DNA of 64,000 nucleotides, from NCBI RefSeq assembly GCF_001668575.1, contig NZ_LZMD01000081.1:59238-123237 (forward strand), written 5' to 3'. This document shows, piece after piece, positions 1-8,351 of the stretch (the stretch's first letter is position 1; every line of letters starts with the position of its first letter). The position numbers and the translations under genes were made by a program. Origin of the DNA: Mycobacterium sp. 1164985.4 (GTDB lineage: Bacteria > Actinomycetota > Actinomycetes > Mycobacteriales > Mycobacteriaceae). The notes beneath the pieces are model-generated. The model saw nothing but the letters and a program-made list of their open reading frames with translations. It did not search any database and was not told where the DNA came from.

Positions 1-568
1 TCGACGACACGGTCAGCAGTTCGGGGATCTCGCATGCCACCTGCTTCTGCATTTCGGCGAAGCCGTACCACCGTCTCACCAGCGGTTTGCGCCACCACTT
101 GGCGGCGGCGACGTCGACCACCTTGTCGCGGGTGATCGGGTGATGCACGGTGGCGACCACCGGAAGGCCGAGGCCTGCGATCTTGCGCAGCCCGGTGCCC
201 AGGCACTGGTTGTCGTGCACGACGTCGAACTCGTGGCGACGTTCGGCCAGCACCCGCGCGGCGCGCAGGCTGAACGTGCGGGGTTCGGGGAAGCCCGCCG
301 TCCACGTGGTCAGCAGCTCGAGCAGGTCGATCGACGTCTTGATCTCGTTGGGCCACGGGATCCGGAACGGATCGGGTTCCCGGTAGAGGTCCAGGCTGGG
401 CACCTCGGTCAGCCGAACGCGGGGATCGAGTTCCTCCGGATATGGCTGGCCCGAGAACACCTCGACCTCGTGGCCCAGGTCCGCGAGGCCGCGGGACAGG
501 TAGCGGACATAGACGCCCTGCCCACCACAGTGGGTCTTGCTCCGGTACGACAGAAGTGCGATGCGCAT
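1..568 (-). CDS. Glycosyltransferase family 4 protein, C-terminus outside the window
   Basis: N-terminal 189 codons of a gene that runs off the left edge. It starts at ATG 568 with MRIALLSYRSKTHCGGQGVY, the opening of GT-B glycosyltransferases, whose glycine-rich loop (CGGQGVYVRYL) contacts the sugar nucleotide. It continues with DLGHEVEVFSGQPYPEE and later VVHDNQCLG and VVATVHHPITRD, all typical of the acceptor-binding N-terminal Rossmann domain of GT4 enzymes. The sugar donor and acceptor cannot be told from this half. It is transcribed leftward from the palindrome-bearing promoter at 654-698, with a leader of roughly 95 nt. The family is clear; the substrate is unknown. Confidence 0.85.
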   Translation of the reverse strand, partial: MRIALLSYRSKTHCGGQGVYVRYLSRGLADLGHEVEVFSGQPYPEELDPRVRLTEVPSLDLYREPDPFRIPWPNEIKTSIDLLELLTTWTAGFPEPRTFSLRAARVLAERRHEFDVVHDNQCLGTGLRKIAGLGLPVVATVHHPITRDKVVDVAAAKWWRKPLVRRWYGFAEMQKQVACEIPELLTVSS

Positions 569-653
569 GTTCAACTCAAGACGATGCGCAGAAGCGGCTG
601 AATCCAGGGCCGGTGAGCTGGACAAATCGTGTCACGCAACAACTCCGAACCTT

Positions 654-669
654 CTGGACATGTGTCCAG
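654..669. promoter_or_regulatory. 16-bp palindromic operator, TetR-like
   Basis: CTGGACA-TG-TGTCCAG is an inverted repeat with perfect 7-bp arms and a 2-bp centre. Its size and spacing fit a TetR-family operator. It sits in the divergent gap between the glycosyltransferase and the DUF3224 gene, directly over the predicted start site of the leftward promoter, where bound protein would repress. No TetR gene lies next to it in this window, so the regulator is either beyond the left edge or distant. Confidence 0.55.
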
Positions 670-698
670 ACTATAGTTTGACGTGCTAGCGGACGCAA
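670..698 (-). promoter_or_regulatory. Predicted leftward promoter for the glycosyltransferase
   Basis: Read on the minus strand, TTGCGT (698-693) and TATAGT (675-670) are separated by 17 nt, which fits a primary-sigma promoter with a good -10 and a weak -35. ACTATAGT is itself palindromic, so a rightward -10 also exists, but no matching -35 is found in that direction. The predicted start falls inside the palindrome at 654-669. Confidence 0.45.
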
Positions 699-790
699 CG
701 CGGCCGTGATGCCTTGACTATCACAGTGACCGGGGGTGCTGCCCGTCGGCCTCTCGGTTCCGCGCTCCGGTGACCGGGTATCCGCCGGTC

Positions 791-1192
791 ATGAGCAGAC
801 ACATCGAGGCGACCTTCCAGATCGCCAGCTGGGATGAGACGCCGTTCGAGAACGGCGACGAGGCCACCAAGCTCACCGAGGCCCTGGTCTCGAAACGCTA
901 CGAGGGCGACATCCAGGGCACGTCGACGACCAAGTGGCTGTTGGCCTACGGACCGGACAAGAGCGCGTTGTTCGTCGGCATCGAGCACGTCACCGGCACC
1001 ATCGCGGGCGCGACCGGCGGCTTGGTGTTGCTGCACGACGGCGCCTACCGAGACGGCGTGGCCAGTGGAGAGGTGCGGATCGCATCGGGCACCGGCGGGC
1101 TGGCCGAGGCGGCCGGCAACGGGAAGTTCCGCGCCGACCCCGCGGGGGCACTTACCCTCGACGTCGACGGTCTGGACATCGCGGTCACCTAG
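791..1192 (+). CDS. DUF3224 domain-containing protein
   Basis: A 133-residue soluble protein that fills a single DUF3224 domain, a small beta-barrel family of unknown function found in actinobacteria and other bacteria. Supporting segments are HIEATFQIASWDE at the N-terminus, KRYEGDIQGTSTTKWLL, and the G-rich VTGTIAGATGGLVLLHDG in the middle; it ends in a TLDVDG strand. No signal peptide is visible. I chose ATG 791 (MSRHIEATF) because family members begin about there; an in-frame ATG seven codons upstream is possible. It stands alone, divergent from the glycosyltransferase, and its role is unknown. Confidence 0.75.
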   Translation: MSRHIEATFQIASWDETPFENGDEATKLTEALVSKRYEGDIQGTSTTKWLLAYGPDKSALFVGIEHVTGTIAGATGGLVLLHDGAYRDGVASGEVRIASGTGGLAEAAGNGKFRADPAGALTLDVDGLDIAVT

Positions 1193-1413
1193 GTCGCAGG
1201 CGCTGCGGTAACCGACGGGGCAGCCCCTGGTGGCGGGCGTATGCCACCAGATAGTGGCATGACTCCCCCGAGCGGCCCCTTAAGATTGGCTGCGTGCAAT
1301 CGGCCCATCGGCGTGACGTGAGCGTTTGCCCTGCGCAGCGGGCAGATTTGAGTTTGCTGCCGGTGTCGTGGCACCCCGCCGACCAGTCCGGCCGCCGCGG
1401 AGGGGCGTAGCGC

Positions 1414-2772
1414 GTGCGGCGCTTCTTCGAACGCGTCGGCGTGCTGACGGCTGCGCTGTTGCTGACATTGATCGCCGCCCCTCCGGCGACGGCGATCGAG
1501 CCACCGACGATTGATCCCGCGGCCGTGCCCCCGGACGAGACCGGGCCGGATCAGCCGATGGAGCAGCGCCGGGTCTGCTCGGCGCCGACGGTGTTTCCGA
1601 ACGCGAACTTCGCCGACCGGCCGTGGGCGAACGACTACCTGCGGTTGTCCGAGGCGCAGAAGTTCGCGACGGGCGCGGGCGTGACGGTCGCAGTGATCGA
1701 CACCGGTGTCGTCGGCTCACCGCGGGTGCCCGCCGAACCGGGTGGAGACTTCGTCGACCAGGCCGGAAACGGCATGTCGGACTGCGATGCGCACGGCACG
1801 TTGACCGCGTCGATCATCGCGGGGCGGCCCGCGCCGAACGACGGCTTCGTCGGTGTCGCGCCCGACGCCCGCATACTGTCGCTGCGACAGACCTCCGAGG
1901 CGTTCCAGACGGTGGGTACGCGCCAGGACCCCAACGACCCAAACGCCACCCAGACCGCCGGATCGCTGCGCAGCCTCGCGCGGGCGGTGGTGCACGCAGC
2001 CAATCTCGGCGCACAGGTCATCAACATCAGCGAGGCGGCCTGCTACAAGGTCACCCGCCCGATCAACGAGACCAGCCTGGGCGCCGCGATCAACTACGCG
2101 GTCAACGTCAAGGGCGCGGTCATCGTCGTCGCCGCGGGCAACACCGGCCAGGATTGCGCGCAGAACCCGCCCGCCGATCCCGCGGTTCCGACCGATCCGC
2201 GCGGCTGGAAACAGGTACAGACGATCGTCAGCCCGGCGTGGTACTCACCGCTCGTGCTGACGGTCGGCGGAATCGCGCCGAACGGACAACCGAGCACGTT
2301 CTCGATGTCGGGCCCGTGGCTCGGCGCCGCGGCGCCTGCCGAGAACCTCGTCGCGCTCGGTTACGACGGCAATCCGGTCAACGCGTTGCAGGGCCAGGAC
2401 GGCCCGATTCCGATCAGCGGCACGTCGTTCGCCGCGGCCTATGTCTCCGGGCTGGCTGCGCTGCTCAAGCAGCGCTTCCCCGCGCTCACGCCGGCCCAGA
2501 TCATGAACCGGATCACCGCGACGGCGCGTCACCCGGGCGGTGGCGTCGACAACTATGTGGGCGCCGGGGCCGTCGACCCCGTCGCCGCGTTGACGTGGGA
2601 TGTGCCCCCGGGGCCGGAGCAGGTGCAGTACCGGGTCAAGGAGCTTCCCCCGCCGGTGTTCACCCCACCGCCGGATCGCGGGCCGATCACCGCGGTGGTC
2701 GTCGTCGGAGCCGGGCTGGCGGCCGCGCTCGGGCTCGGCGCGCTGGCCCGTCGCGCATTGAGGCGCCGATGA
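1414..2772 (+). CDS. mycP1: Mycosin, subtilisin-like protease of the ESX-1 type VII secretion system
   Basis: A 452-residue membrane-anchored serine protease (peptidase S8) that stabilises the type VII secretion complex and, in ESX-1, cleaves EspB. Residues 1-27 are a signal peptide. The catalytic triad is D96 (AVIDTG), H127 (DAHGT) and S338 (SGTSFAAAY), with the oxyanion Asn at 243 (AAGNT). A proline-rich linker (PPPVFTPPPDRG) and one C-terminal transmembrane helix near 423-445 follow. The GTG start has a strong GGAGGGG site at 1399-1405. It is the first gene of mycP-eccE-espB-espL and overlaps eccE by 4 nt. Assignment to ESX-1 rests on the espB and espL neighbours. Confidence 0.93.
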   Translation: MRRFFERVGVLTAALLLTLIAAPPATAIEPPTIDPAAVPPDETGPDQPMEQRRVCSAPTVFPNANFADRPWANDYLRLSEAQKFATGAGVTVAVIDTGVVGSPRVPAEPGGDFVDQAGNGMSDCDAHGTLTASIIAGRPAPNDGFVGVAPDARILSLRQTSEAFQTVGTRQDPNDPNATQTAGSLRSLARAVVHAANLGAQVINISEAACYKVTRPINETSLGAAINYAVNVKGAVIVVAAGNTGQDCAQNPPADPAVPTDPRGWKQVQTIVSPAWYSPLVLTVGGIAPNGQPSTFSMSGPWLGAAAPAENLVALGYDGNPVNALQGQDGPIPISGTSFAAAYVSGLAALLKQRFPALTPAQIMNRITATARHPGGGVDNYVGAGAVDPVAALTWDVPPGPEQVQYRVKELPPPVFTPPPDRGPITAVVVVGAGLAAALGLGALARRALRRR

Positions 2773-4166
2773 ACAGAATTGTCGGCATGTTCGGCCTGCG
2801 CTTCACGACGGGCCACGCGATCTGGGCGGCGGCGCTGATCCCCGCGACGGTCCTGGTGTTCGCCGAGCTGAACCTGTTGTGGCTCGGGATCACGCTCGCC
2901 GTGCTGATCGGGCTGGGCTCGGTGGTGACGATTCGTGGGCTGCGGATCACCGGTTGGGTGGCGGCTGTGTTCGCGTGGCGGCGCAGGCACCGCGACGTTC
3001 CGCAGCGTCCGTCCGAACCCGGGGTGGGCGCGACCGTGATGCCGGGCGATCACGTCGCCGTGCGATGGCAGGACGAGCACCTGACGGCGGCCATCGAACT
3101 GGTGCCGCGTCCGTTCACCCCGACGGTGATCGTCAACGGCGCGGCGTTCACCGACGACGTCGTCGACACCCGGCTCGTCGAACACCTCGTGGCCGCGCAC
3201 TGCCCTGACCTCGAGGCCGACGTGGTGTCGTCGGGGTATCGCGTGGGCAAAACCGCTCCAGCCACGCTGATTTCGCTGTACGAACAGGTTGTCGGCCCGT
3301 ATCCGGCTCCGGCAAGCCGGCGCACCTGGATCGTGCTGCGCGCCGATCCCGAGTCCACGCGCAAGTCGTCGCAGCGCCGCGAGTCCGGGGTCGCCGGGCT
3401 GGCGCGGTACCTGGTGGCCTCGGCCACCCGAATCGCGGATCAGTTGGCCGGCAACGGAATCGATGCCCGCCCCGCGCGCAGTTTCGACGATCTCGATCGG
3501 GCCACCGAGATCAGTTTCGAGCGTGAGACGTGGTCGGCGATCAAGGGCCGCAGCACGTTCACCGCGGCCTACACCGCGCCGGGTGGACCGGACGTGTGGT
3601 GGTCGGCACGCGCCGACCATACGATCACCCGGGTCCGCATCCGGCCCGGTGAGGCACCACGCTCGACGGTGCTGCTGACCACTTTGGCCAATCCCGCTAC
3701 ACCGCGCGGCTTTTCGTGCCTGTTCGGCGGGCAGCGGGCGGCTCTGCACGGCATCAGCCCGGTCGGCGACCGCCACTACGAGCTGCCGATCGGGTCGGCG
3801 GGGGTGCTGGTCGGCGAGACCGCCGACCGCTACCCCGTCTACATACCGTTCGACGACGTCGACGTGAGCATCAACCTCGGCGACTCCCGACTGTTCACCC
3901 AGTTCATCGTGCGGTCGGCGGCGGCAGGCGCCGTGGTCACTCTGACGCCGCAGTTCAACGAGTTCGCCGGATACGTCAACGCCAGGATCGGAGACGAGGC
4001 CAAGGTGGCGTGGCCGCATGCGACGACGTACCTGGGCCCGCACCCGGGCCTCGGCCGGGTGACGTTGCGCAACAACCACATCGAGACGCCCCGTCATCGC
4101 CAACTGCCGATAAGGCTGATCAATCCGCGCGAGGAAAGCCGCTACCAGATGGTCCTCGAGGGCTGA
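2769..4166 (+). CDS. eccE1: EccE, membrane component of the ESX-1 type VII secretion complex
   Basis: A 465-residue protein that sits at the periphery of the EccB-EccC-EccD-EccE inner-membrane complex. Two N-terminal transmembrane helices lie near residues 13-55, followed by a basic stretch (AWRRRHRD) and a large mixed alpha/beta cytosolic domain with no known catalytic motif. The ATG overlaps the mycP stop by 4 nt, so the two are translationally coupled. EccE is lacking in ESX-4, so its presence with EspB marks this as an ESX-1 remnant or segment. No eccA, eccB, eccC, eccD, esxA or esxB is found in the window. Confidence 0.88.
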   Translation: MNRIVGMFGLRFTTGHAIWAAALIPATVLVFAELNLLWLGITLAVLIGLGSVVTIRGLRITGWVAAVFAWRRRHRDVPQRPSEPGVGATVMPGDHVAVRWQDEHLTAAIELVPRPFTPTVIVNGAAFTDDVVDTRLVEHLVAAHCPDLEADVVSSGYRVGKTAPATLISLYEQVVGPYPAPASRRTWIVLRADPESTRKSSQRRESGVAGLARYLVASATRIADQLAGNGIDARPARSFDDLDRATEISFERETWSAIKGRSTFTAAYTAPGGPDVWWSARADHTITRVRIRPGEAPRSTVLLTTLANPATPRGFSCLFGGQRAALHGISPVGDRHYELPIGSAGVLVGETADRYPVYIPFDDVDVSINLGDSRLFTQFIVRSAAAGAVVTLTPQFNEFAGYVNARIGDEAKVAWPHATTYLGPHPGLGRVTLRNNHIETPRHRQLPIRLINPREESRYQMVLEG

Positions 4167-4192
4167 GCCGACATGCGGGCGCAGGGGTAACG

Positions 4193-5728
4193 ATGGGCGA
4201 GATCCAGCGGGTCGAACCGGCGGAGCTCACCAAGCAGTCCGCAGAGATGCACGGGACGCAGTGGCACAGCCCCGTCGCCGAAGCGGTGGTGCCGCCGGAT
4301 GCGTTGCCGTCCTCGGCGGCCGCGGTCGCCAACCTGAACGCGAACGCGCAGTCGCTGCTGGAGTTTCAGCGGTGGGCCGAGACGGAGAACCAACGCGTCG
4401 CCGAAATGCTGCAGATCGCCGCCGACGCCTACACCGAGGTCGACGAAACCTGCGGGCGAGCCATCGAGAACCCCAACCGACGGGCAGCGGTCGATGCGAT
4501 CGCGGTGCCCGCCCCGGCGACGCCACCGCCCGCGCTTCCCCATCCGGTCGGCACTCCGCAGCCACTCGATGCGGCCGGCTACAGCGACGTGCACGAGACG
4601 CAGGCCGACCTGGTCGCCGGGGACAACGGCGCATCGCTGAAAATGGCCATGCTGCAATGGGGTTTGGCCAGTAACCGGGCCAGGGACGCCGCGCCGCGCC
4701 CGCCCAGCGGCGATTGGGAGGGACGGGCCGCCGACGCCGCGTACGCCAGGATGGCCGAGTTCAGCGGCTGGCTGGAACAACTCGCCGAGGGGTGGCACGA
4801 CCTCGCGGAGGCGGCGGCGAAAATCATTGCGGCACATGACGCCGCAAAGGCCGAGCATGCGGGCATCCACACTGAGTACGCGGCATTGGAGACGCAGTTG
4901 CGTGAGCTCGCGGCCCGGGCGACCGTGGGTAACTCGGTCGCGACTTCCAACGATATGGCGAAGATCCAGAGGCGGATGCAGGAGCTGCAGCAGCAGTCCG
5001 ACGACGTGCGCCAGGACTATGCGAGCGGGGCGACCTTCTCACCCGTGCGGCCCGCGATGCCGTCCGGCCCGGACGCCGACAGCGCTGCCGTCGTCGGTGG
5101 CCCCGGCGGCACCGAGTCGCAACCCGGCGGCGGTCGCGCGGGTGTGCCGTTGTACGGCCCGCAGCCGTCCGGGATAGCGGACAGGACCGTTGGTGCGGGG
5201 CGTTCGGGTGGTGCTCGGGCCGGAGGTCGCGCTCCGGCCGGCGGTGGTGCGCCCACGGGCGGTGGCGCGCCCTCGGGCGGTGCTGCGCCGGCTGGCGGTA
5301 GTGCGCCGGCTGGGGCTTCGACGTCAGGCCCGAAGTCGACCGAACCGCACGTGCGCCCCGCCGCTGTCGGCGGTGCCGCGGCAGGCGGTGGCAGGGGCGG
5401 TGGTGCCGCAGGCGGCGGTGGCATGCCTGCGACGCCGATGTCGGCGCCGGTCACCGCGGAGACGGTCGCTCCCGCGCCGACCGTGCCTGCCGCGGCGGGT
5501 GCCGCACCGGGATCCTCGACGGAGGGGCGCGCGGGTACGACCATGGCCGGGGGTATGGCCCCGATGGCGCACGGTGCGGGCGCCCAGCATGGCAAGGAGA
5601 AGCGGCGCGATCCCCGAGTCGCGCCCGACGAGGACCTCTACACCGAGGACCGGCCGTGGACCGAGGCGGTCGTCGGCATTCGCAGGCGCAGGGCGGTCGC
5701 CGACGGCGAGAGCCGAGACGACACGTGA
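4193..5728 (+). CDS. espB: EspB-like ESX-1 substrate with PE-PPE fold and glycine/alanine-rich tail
   Basis: A 511-residue secreted substrate of ESX-1. The helical N-terminal half carries the two halves of the type VII signal: YTEVD at 80-84 (YxxxD) and WEG at 175-177 (WxG), almost the same positions as I recall for M. tuberculosis EspB. A coiled-coil stretch (about 225-290, rich in Gln and Glu) follows. Residues from about 300 to 470 are low-complexity Gly/Ala/Pro, and the tail is basic and acidic mixed. EspB forms ring-like oligomers and is trimmed by MycP1, encoded two genes upstream. Its stop overlaps the espL start by 4 nt. Confidence 0.85.
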   Translation: MGEIQRVEPAELTKQSAEMHGTQWHSPVAEAVVPPDALPSSAAAVANLNANAQSLLEFQRWAETENQRVAEMLQIAADAYTEVDETCGRAIENPNRRAAVDAIAVPAPATPPPALPHPVGTPQPLDAAGYSDVHETQADLVAGDNGASLKMAMLQWGLASNRARDAAPRPPSGDWEGRAADAAYARMAEFSGWLEQLAEGWHDLAEAAAKIIAAHDAAKAEHAGIHTEYAALETQLRELAARATVGNSVATSNDMAKIQRRMQELQQQSDDVRQDYASGATFSPVRPAMPSGPDADSAAVVGGPGGTESQPGGGRAGVPLYGPQPSGIADRTVGAGRSGGARAGGRAPAGGGAPTGGGAPSGGAAPAGGSAPAGASTSGPKSTEPHVRPAAVGGAAAGGGRGGGAAGGGGMPATPMSAPVTAETVAPAPTVPAAAGAAPGSSTEGRAGTTMAGGMAPMAHGAGAQHGKEKRRDPRVAPDEDLYTEDRPWTEAVVGIRRRRAVADGESRDDT

Positions 5729-6054
5729 GCGACGAGATGCACCCCGACGTCGCCGCCGTGTTGCGGCAGGCGCAGCAGTTGCAGTCCCTGATGGACGACC
5801 AGCTGGACCGGATGAATTCTCAAACCTTCACCGGCACCGACGAATCCGAGACTGTACAGGTGACGTTGGACGGTCACCACCAGCTGACGGGCGTGGCCAT
5901 CGAGGACGGCCTGCTGAGTCTGGGCGTCGAGGAGGTCCAGAAGCGGCTCAACGAGGCGCTGGACTCCGCGACGGCCGCGGCCACCGCGTCGCTGGAGGCC
6001 GACCGGGACCGGATCGACGCCGCCGTCGCCGACATCACCGACGGGAACCACTAG
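5725..6054 (+). CDS. espL: EspL-like YbaB/EbfC-family ESX-1 accessory protein
   Basis: A 109-residue small protein with a YbaB-like fold: an N-terminal helix (DVAAVLRQAQQLQSLMDDQL), a beta segment (ETVQVTLDGHHQLTGVAIED) and C-terminal helices. EspL is needed for the stability of ESX-1 substrates in M. tuberculosis and stays in the cell. I chose GTG 5725, which overlaps the espB stop as GTGA, over upstream in-frame starts that lie inside espB. Its stop overlaps by 4 nt the stop of the convergent metallohydrolase gene, so no terminator fits between them. Confidence 0.82.
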   Translation: MSDEMHPDVAAVLRQAQQLQSLMDDQLDRMNSQTFTGTDESETVQVTLDGHHQLTGVAIEDGLLSLGVEEVQKRLNEALDSATAAATASLEADRDRIDAAVADITDGNH

Positions 6055-6545
6055 CGCACACCCTCTTTCGCGTACACCACGCGTAACACATGGGCCACCT
6101 CTGGCCCCATCACCGTGTCGGCGAGTTCACAGAAGGTGCCCACGAACTCCGGCCCGTGCGGCGGCGCCGCCTCACACAGGTGGTGTGCGATCTCGTGCAG
6201 CACCACCAATTCGCGCAATGCCCAACGGGTCCGGACTTCCGGCACCGCGATGACGGCGCCGTCGTCGTCGAGTTCGTAGTGAGCGGCGCTGGCTCCCCGC
6301 CTGGGCCGCACGCCGAGCGGAGCCCCCCGTGGCCACCGTCGCCGCACGGCGGGCAGCGCCAGCACCTCGTCGACATACCGCTGCACCGACTCCACCGATG
6401 CGAACCGCGCCTCGGGCGGCAGCGTCAACGTCGTCCCGAAGAAGTCGATGACGCGGTTGCCGTGCTCGGCTGCCCGGTCGAACAACGTCCGGACGAACTC
6501 CTCGGCGGCGTACACCTTCGCCCGCTGGCTGTCGCGCGGCGTCAC
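6051..6545 (-). CDS. TIGR04338-type putative zinc metallohydrolase
   Basis: A 164-residue actinobacterial protein. The key feature is HEIAHHLC at 117-124, an HExxH zinc site in a helix after the strand WALRELVVL. A further HGPEF (130-134) supplies likely additional ligands. The family is mycobacterial and uncharacterised. GTG 6545 overlaps the stop of the upstream DUF2786 gene as GTGA, so the two are made together and may work together. It converges on espL with overlapping stops. Function as a peptidase is inferred only from the metal motif. Confidence 0.75.
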   Translation of the reverse strand: MTPRDSQRAKVYAAEEFVRTLFDRAAEHGNRVIDFFGTTLTLPPEARFASVESVQRYVDEVLALPAVRRRWPRGAPLGVRPRRGASAAHYELDDDGAVIAVPEVRTRWALRELVVLHEIAHHLCEAAPPHGPEFVGTFCELADTVMGPEVAHVLRVVYAKEGVR

Positions 6546-7318
6546 GTCTCCCCGGAGGCGCGGCGCCCGTTCCCCGGCAGCGCCGAACGCGCATTCGCCA
6601 GTTCCGGGCTGGGCCCGAGCCTGGCCTTGCGGCCCGCGCGGTCACCCGCACGGCGGGCGGCCGAGGAGTAGCCGGCCGTCGCGCTGGTCGCCCGCCACGT
6701 CCCACGCGCCTCCGAGGTCTCGCGGTAGAAGTCGCGCAGTTCGAGATCCTTGTCCCGCAACGCAATCGCGGTGCCCGGCTGGCTGTTGCGGCTGTTCGTG
6801 GCCTCCCGGCGTGCCTCCTCCCGCGCCTCGACCAGTCGTTGACCGATGCGGGCGCCGAACGCCAACTGGAAGTTGATCCGCGCGGTGATGGTGGGCGTGG
6901 GGCGGTGAGCACCCGACTCGATATAGGCCTGCGACGCCCTGACCATCTGCATGACCAAACTCGCGTACAGCGCATGGCTGGCGTCGATGTCCTCGGGAAA
7001 CCCGTAGGCGTAGACGAATGTCGAATTCGACGCGATATCGCATTTCACGTCGTTGGCGTGTGCGATCACCGTGAACAACTGCACATACGTCCGCAGCCCT
7101 CGAGTGCCGGCGTTGCCGATCGTGATCGTGCGCTGCACCGGCATCTGCGCCTTCGTGCGCTGATCGGAGTGCGACCGCGCCACGGCCAGGTCGATGGAGG
7201 TGGCCGTCGCCAAGCGCTGCGCAGCGGCCATGAACGCGTCCGCCTCGTGCGGATTGTCGGTGCCCTCGGCCTGCCGCAGCAGGGCGGCGATACGGGCCAG
7301 CATCTTGTCGTCACTCAT
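6542..7318 (-). CDS. DUF2786 domain-containing protein
   Basis: A 258-residue soluble protein. The N-terminal 45 residues (MLARIAALLRQAEGTDNPHE, then ADAFMAAAQRLA) match the DUF2786 domain, which is found in phage-related and actinobacterial proteins of unknown role. The middle is an alpha/beta region, and the last about 70 residues are basic and rich in Arg, Ala and Ser, which could bind nucleic acid. It is the first gene of a two-gene unit with the TIGR04338 metallohydrolase, joined by a 4-nt overlap. The pair is also conserved together in other mycobacteria as far as I recall. Confidence 0.72.
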   Translation of the reverse strand: MSDDKMLARIAALLRQAEGTDNPHEADAFMAAAQRLATATSIDLAVARSHSDQRTKAQMPVQRTITIGNAGTRGLRTYVQLFTVIAHANDVKCDIASNSTFVYAYGFPEDIDASHALYASLVMQMVRASQAYIESGAHRPTPTITARINFQLAFGARIGQRLVEAREEARREATNSRNSQPGTAIALRDKDLELRDFYRETSEARGTWRATSATAGYSSAARRAGDRAGRKARLGPSPELANARSALPGNGRRASGET

Positions 7319-7358
7319 GCGCGATCCACTTCGTCCTCTCCCACCTCATGGCGCCAGA

Positions 7359-8351
7359 TTAGGGCTGCTCGGCGACAAAGCGGTCCAGCGCTTCGACAAC
7401 TTGTGGAGAGAGCGGATCTTGGGAGGCGTAATTGGCGACGTTGTCGCTCGGGTCGTCGCGCAGCACGTGGTTGACGCCCTTGAGCTCCACGACCGTCAGC
7501 GCGGTATGCCCAAGCGCGTCGGCGAGGGGCCTGATCGAGTCGCACGACGCCTGCGCGTCGGAGTCCGAACAGGTCAGCAGCACCGGCGTGCCCGCGGACA
7601 CTTTGGCCGCCAGCGTCAGCGGGTCGATCTTGTCGGCTTCGACGACCGCGTTGACATTGCCCGGGTTCAGCATCGCGCCCAGGCCCTCGGGCAGGTTCGC
7701 AGGCACCGTCGCCGTGGTCCGGACCTGCTCGACAGCAGCCAACCACGCGGACAGGGCCTCGGGAGTGGCGTTGGCGCGCACCCGGTTGGTGATGATGTCG
7801 AGGTAGCGACCCGGCAGGGGCTGAAAGAGACCGAGCGCGTGGATCTTTGGCGCCCCGGCGTCGGTGTCGCCGGCCAGCGTCATCGCGTGGATGGTGCCTT
7901 CGCCCACCGCGTAGACCGAGATGCGGGAGTCGTCGGTCCGCGGCTGATCGGCCAGGTAGCGCACCGCGGCCTTCGCGCCCGTGGTGTAGACCGCACTGAC
8001 CACCTCGGTGGGCCGCTGCGCGTACGGGCCGAGGCCGGTCTGGCCGGTGCCGACCTTGTCGTAGCGCAGGCTGGCCACGTCGCGATCCGACAACAGTTCG
8101 GCGAGTTGGCGCATGTTGCCGACCGGCCCGGCGACCTGGTTGTCGCCGTTGCGGTCGGTGGCGCCGCTCTCGGAGATCAGCAGCGCGGCGGGCTCCACCG
8201 CGTCGCCGGTCTCGTGCCGGTATGTGCCGTGGATGGTCAGCTCGTCGGCGGTGAAGCTGACGTCCTCGTCGACCCACTGGACATCGCCCTCGGACGAACA
8301 TCCCGACAGCACGACGATCAGTGAAAGCGCCCCGGCGACAACCGCTTTCAA
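7359..8351 (-). CDS. Alpha/beta-hydrolase lipoprotein
   Basis: A 330-residue lipoprotein. The signal sequence (LKAVVAGALSLIVVLSGC) ends in a clear lipobox, LSGC, so the mature protein is anchored outside the membrane. The body resembles an alpha/beta-hydrolase: LLISESGATDRNGDN early, the strand-turn VYAVGEGTIHAM where a GxSxG is expected but Ser is replaced by Glu, and a late VNHVL histidine. I placed the start at TTG 8351, which overlaps the lipase stop as TTGA and has GAGG upstream; GTG 8369 is an alternative. The missing nucleophile Ser leaves its activity doubtful. Confidence 0.7.
   Translation of the reverse strand: MKAVVAGALSLIVVLSGCSSEGDVQWVDEDVSFTADELTIHGTYRHETGDAVEPAALLISESGATDRNGDNQVAGPVGNMRQLAELLSDRDVASLRYDKVGTGQTGLGPYAQRPTEVVSAVYTTGAKAAVRYLADQPRTDDSRISVYAVGEGTIHAMTLAGDTDAGAPKIHALGLFQPLPGRYLDIITNRVRANATPEALSAWLAAVEQVRTTATVPANLPEGLGAMLNPGNVNAVVEADKIDPLTLAAKVSAGTPVLLTCSDSDAQASCDSIRPLADALGHTALTVVELKGVNHVLRDDPSDNVANYASQDPLSPQVVEALDRFVAEQP

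Noticed and set aside
672..677. Rightward TATAGT promoter toward DUF3224
   Set aside because: No matching -35 at 16-18 nt; the leftward reading has a better fit.
1241..1260. ATGCCAC-N6-GTGGCAT hairpin as terminator of the DUF3224 gene
   Set aside because: Short arms and no T-run; its role is unclear.
1623..2765. Long plus-strand open frame across the end of mycP in another frame
   Set aside because: Arg/Ala/Gly-rich frame-shifted shadow of mycP; the true eccE starts at 2769.
2553..4103. 516-codon open frame antisense to eccE and mycP
   Set aside because: Long open frames are common on the opposite strand of high-GC genes; composition is Arg/Gly/Asp-rich with no domain, and the sense strand holds two recognised genes.
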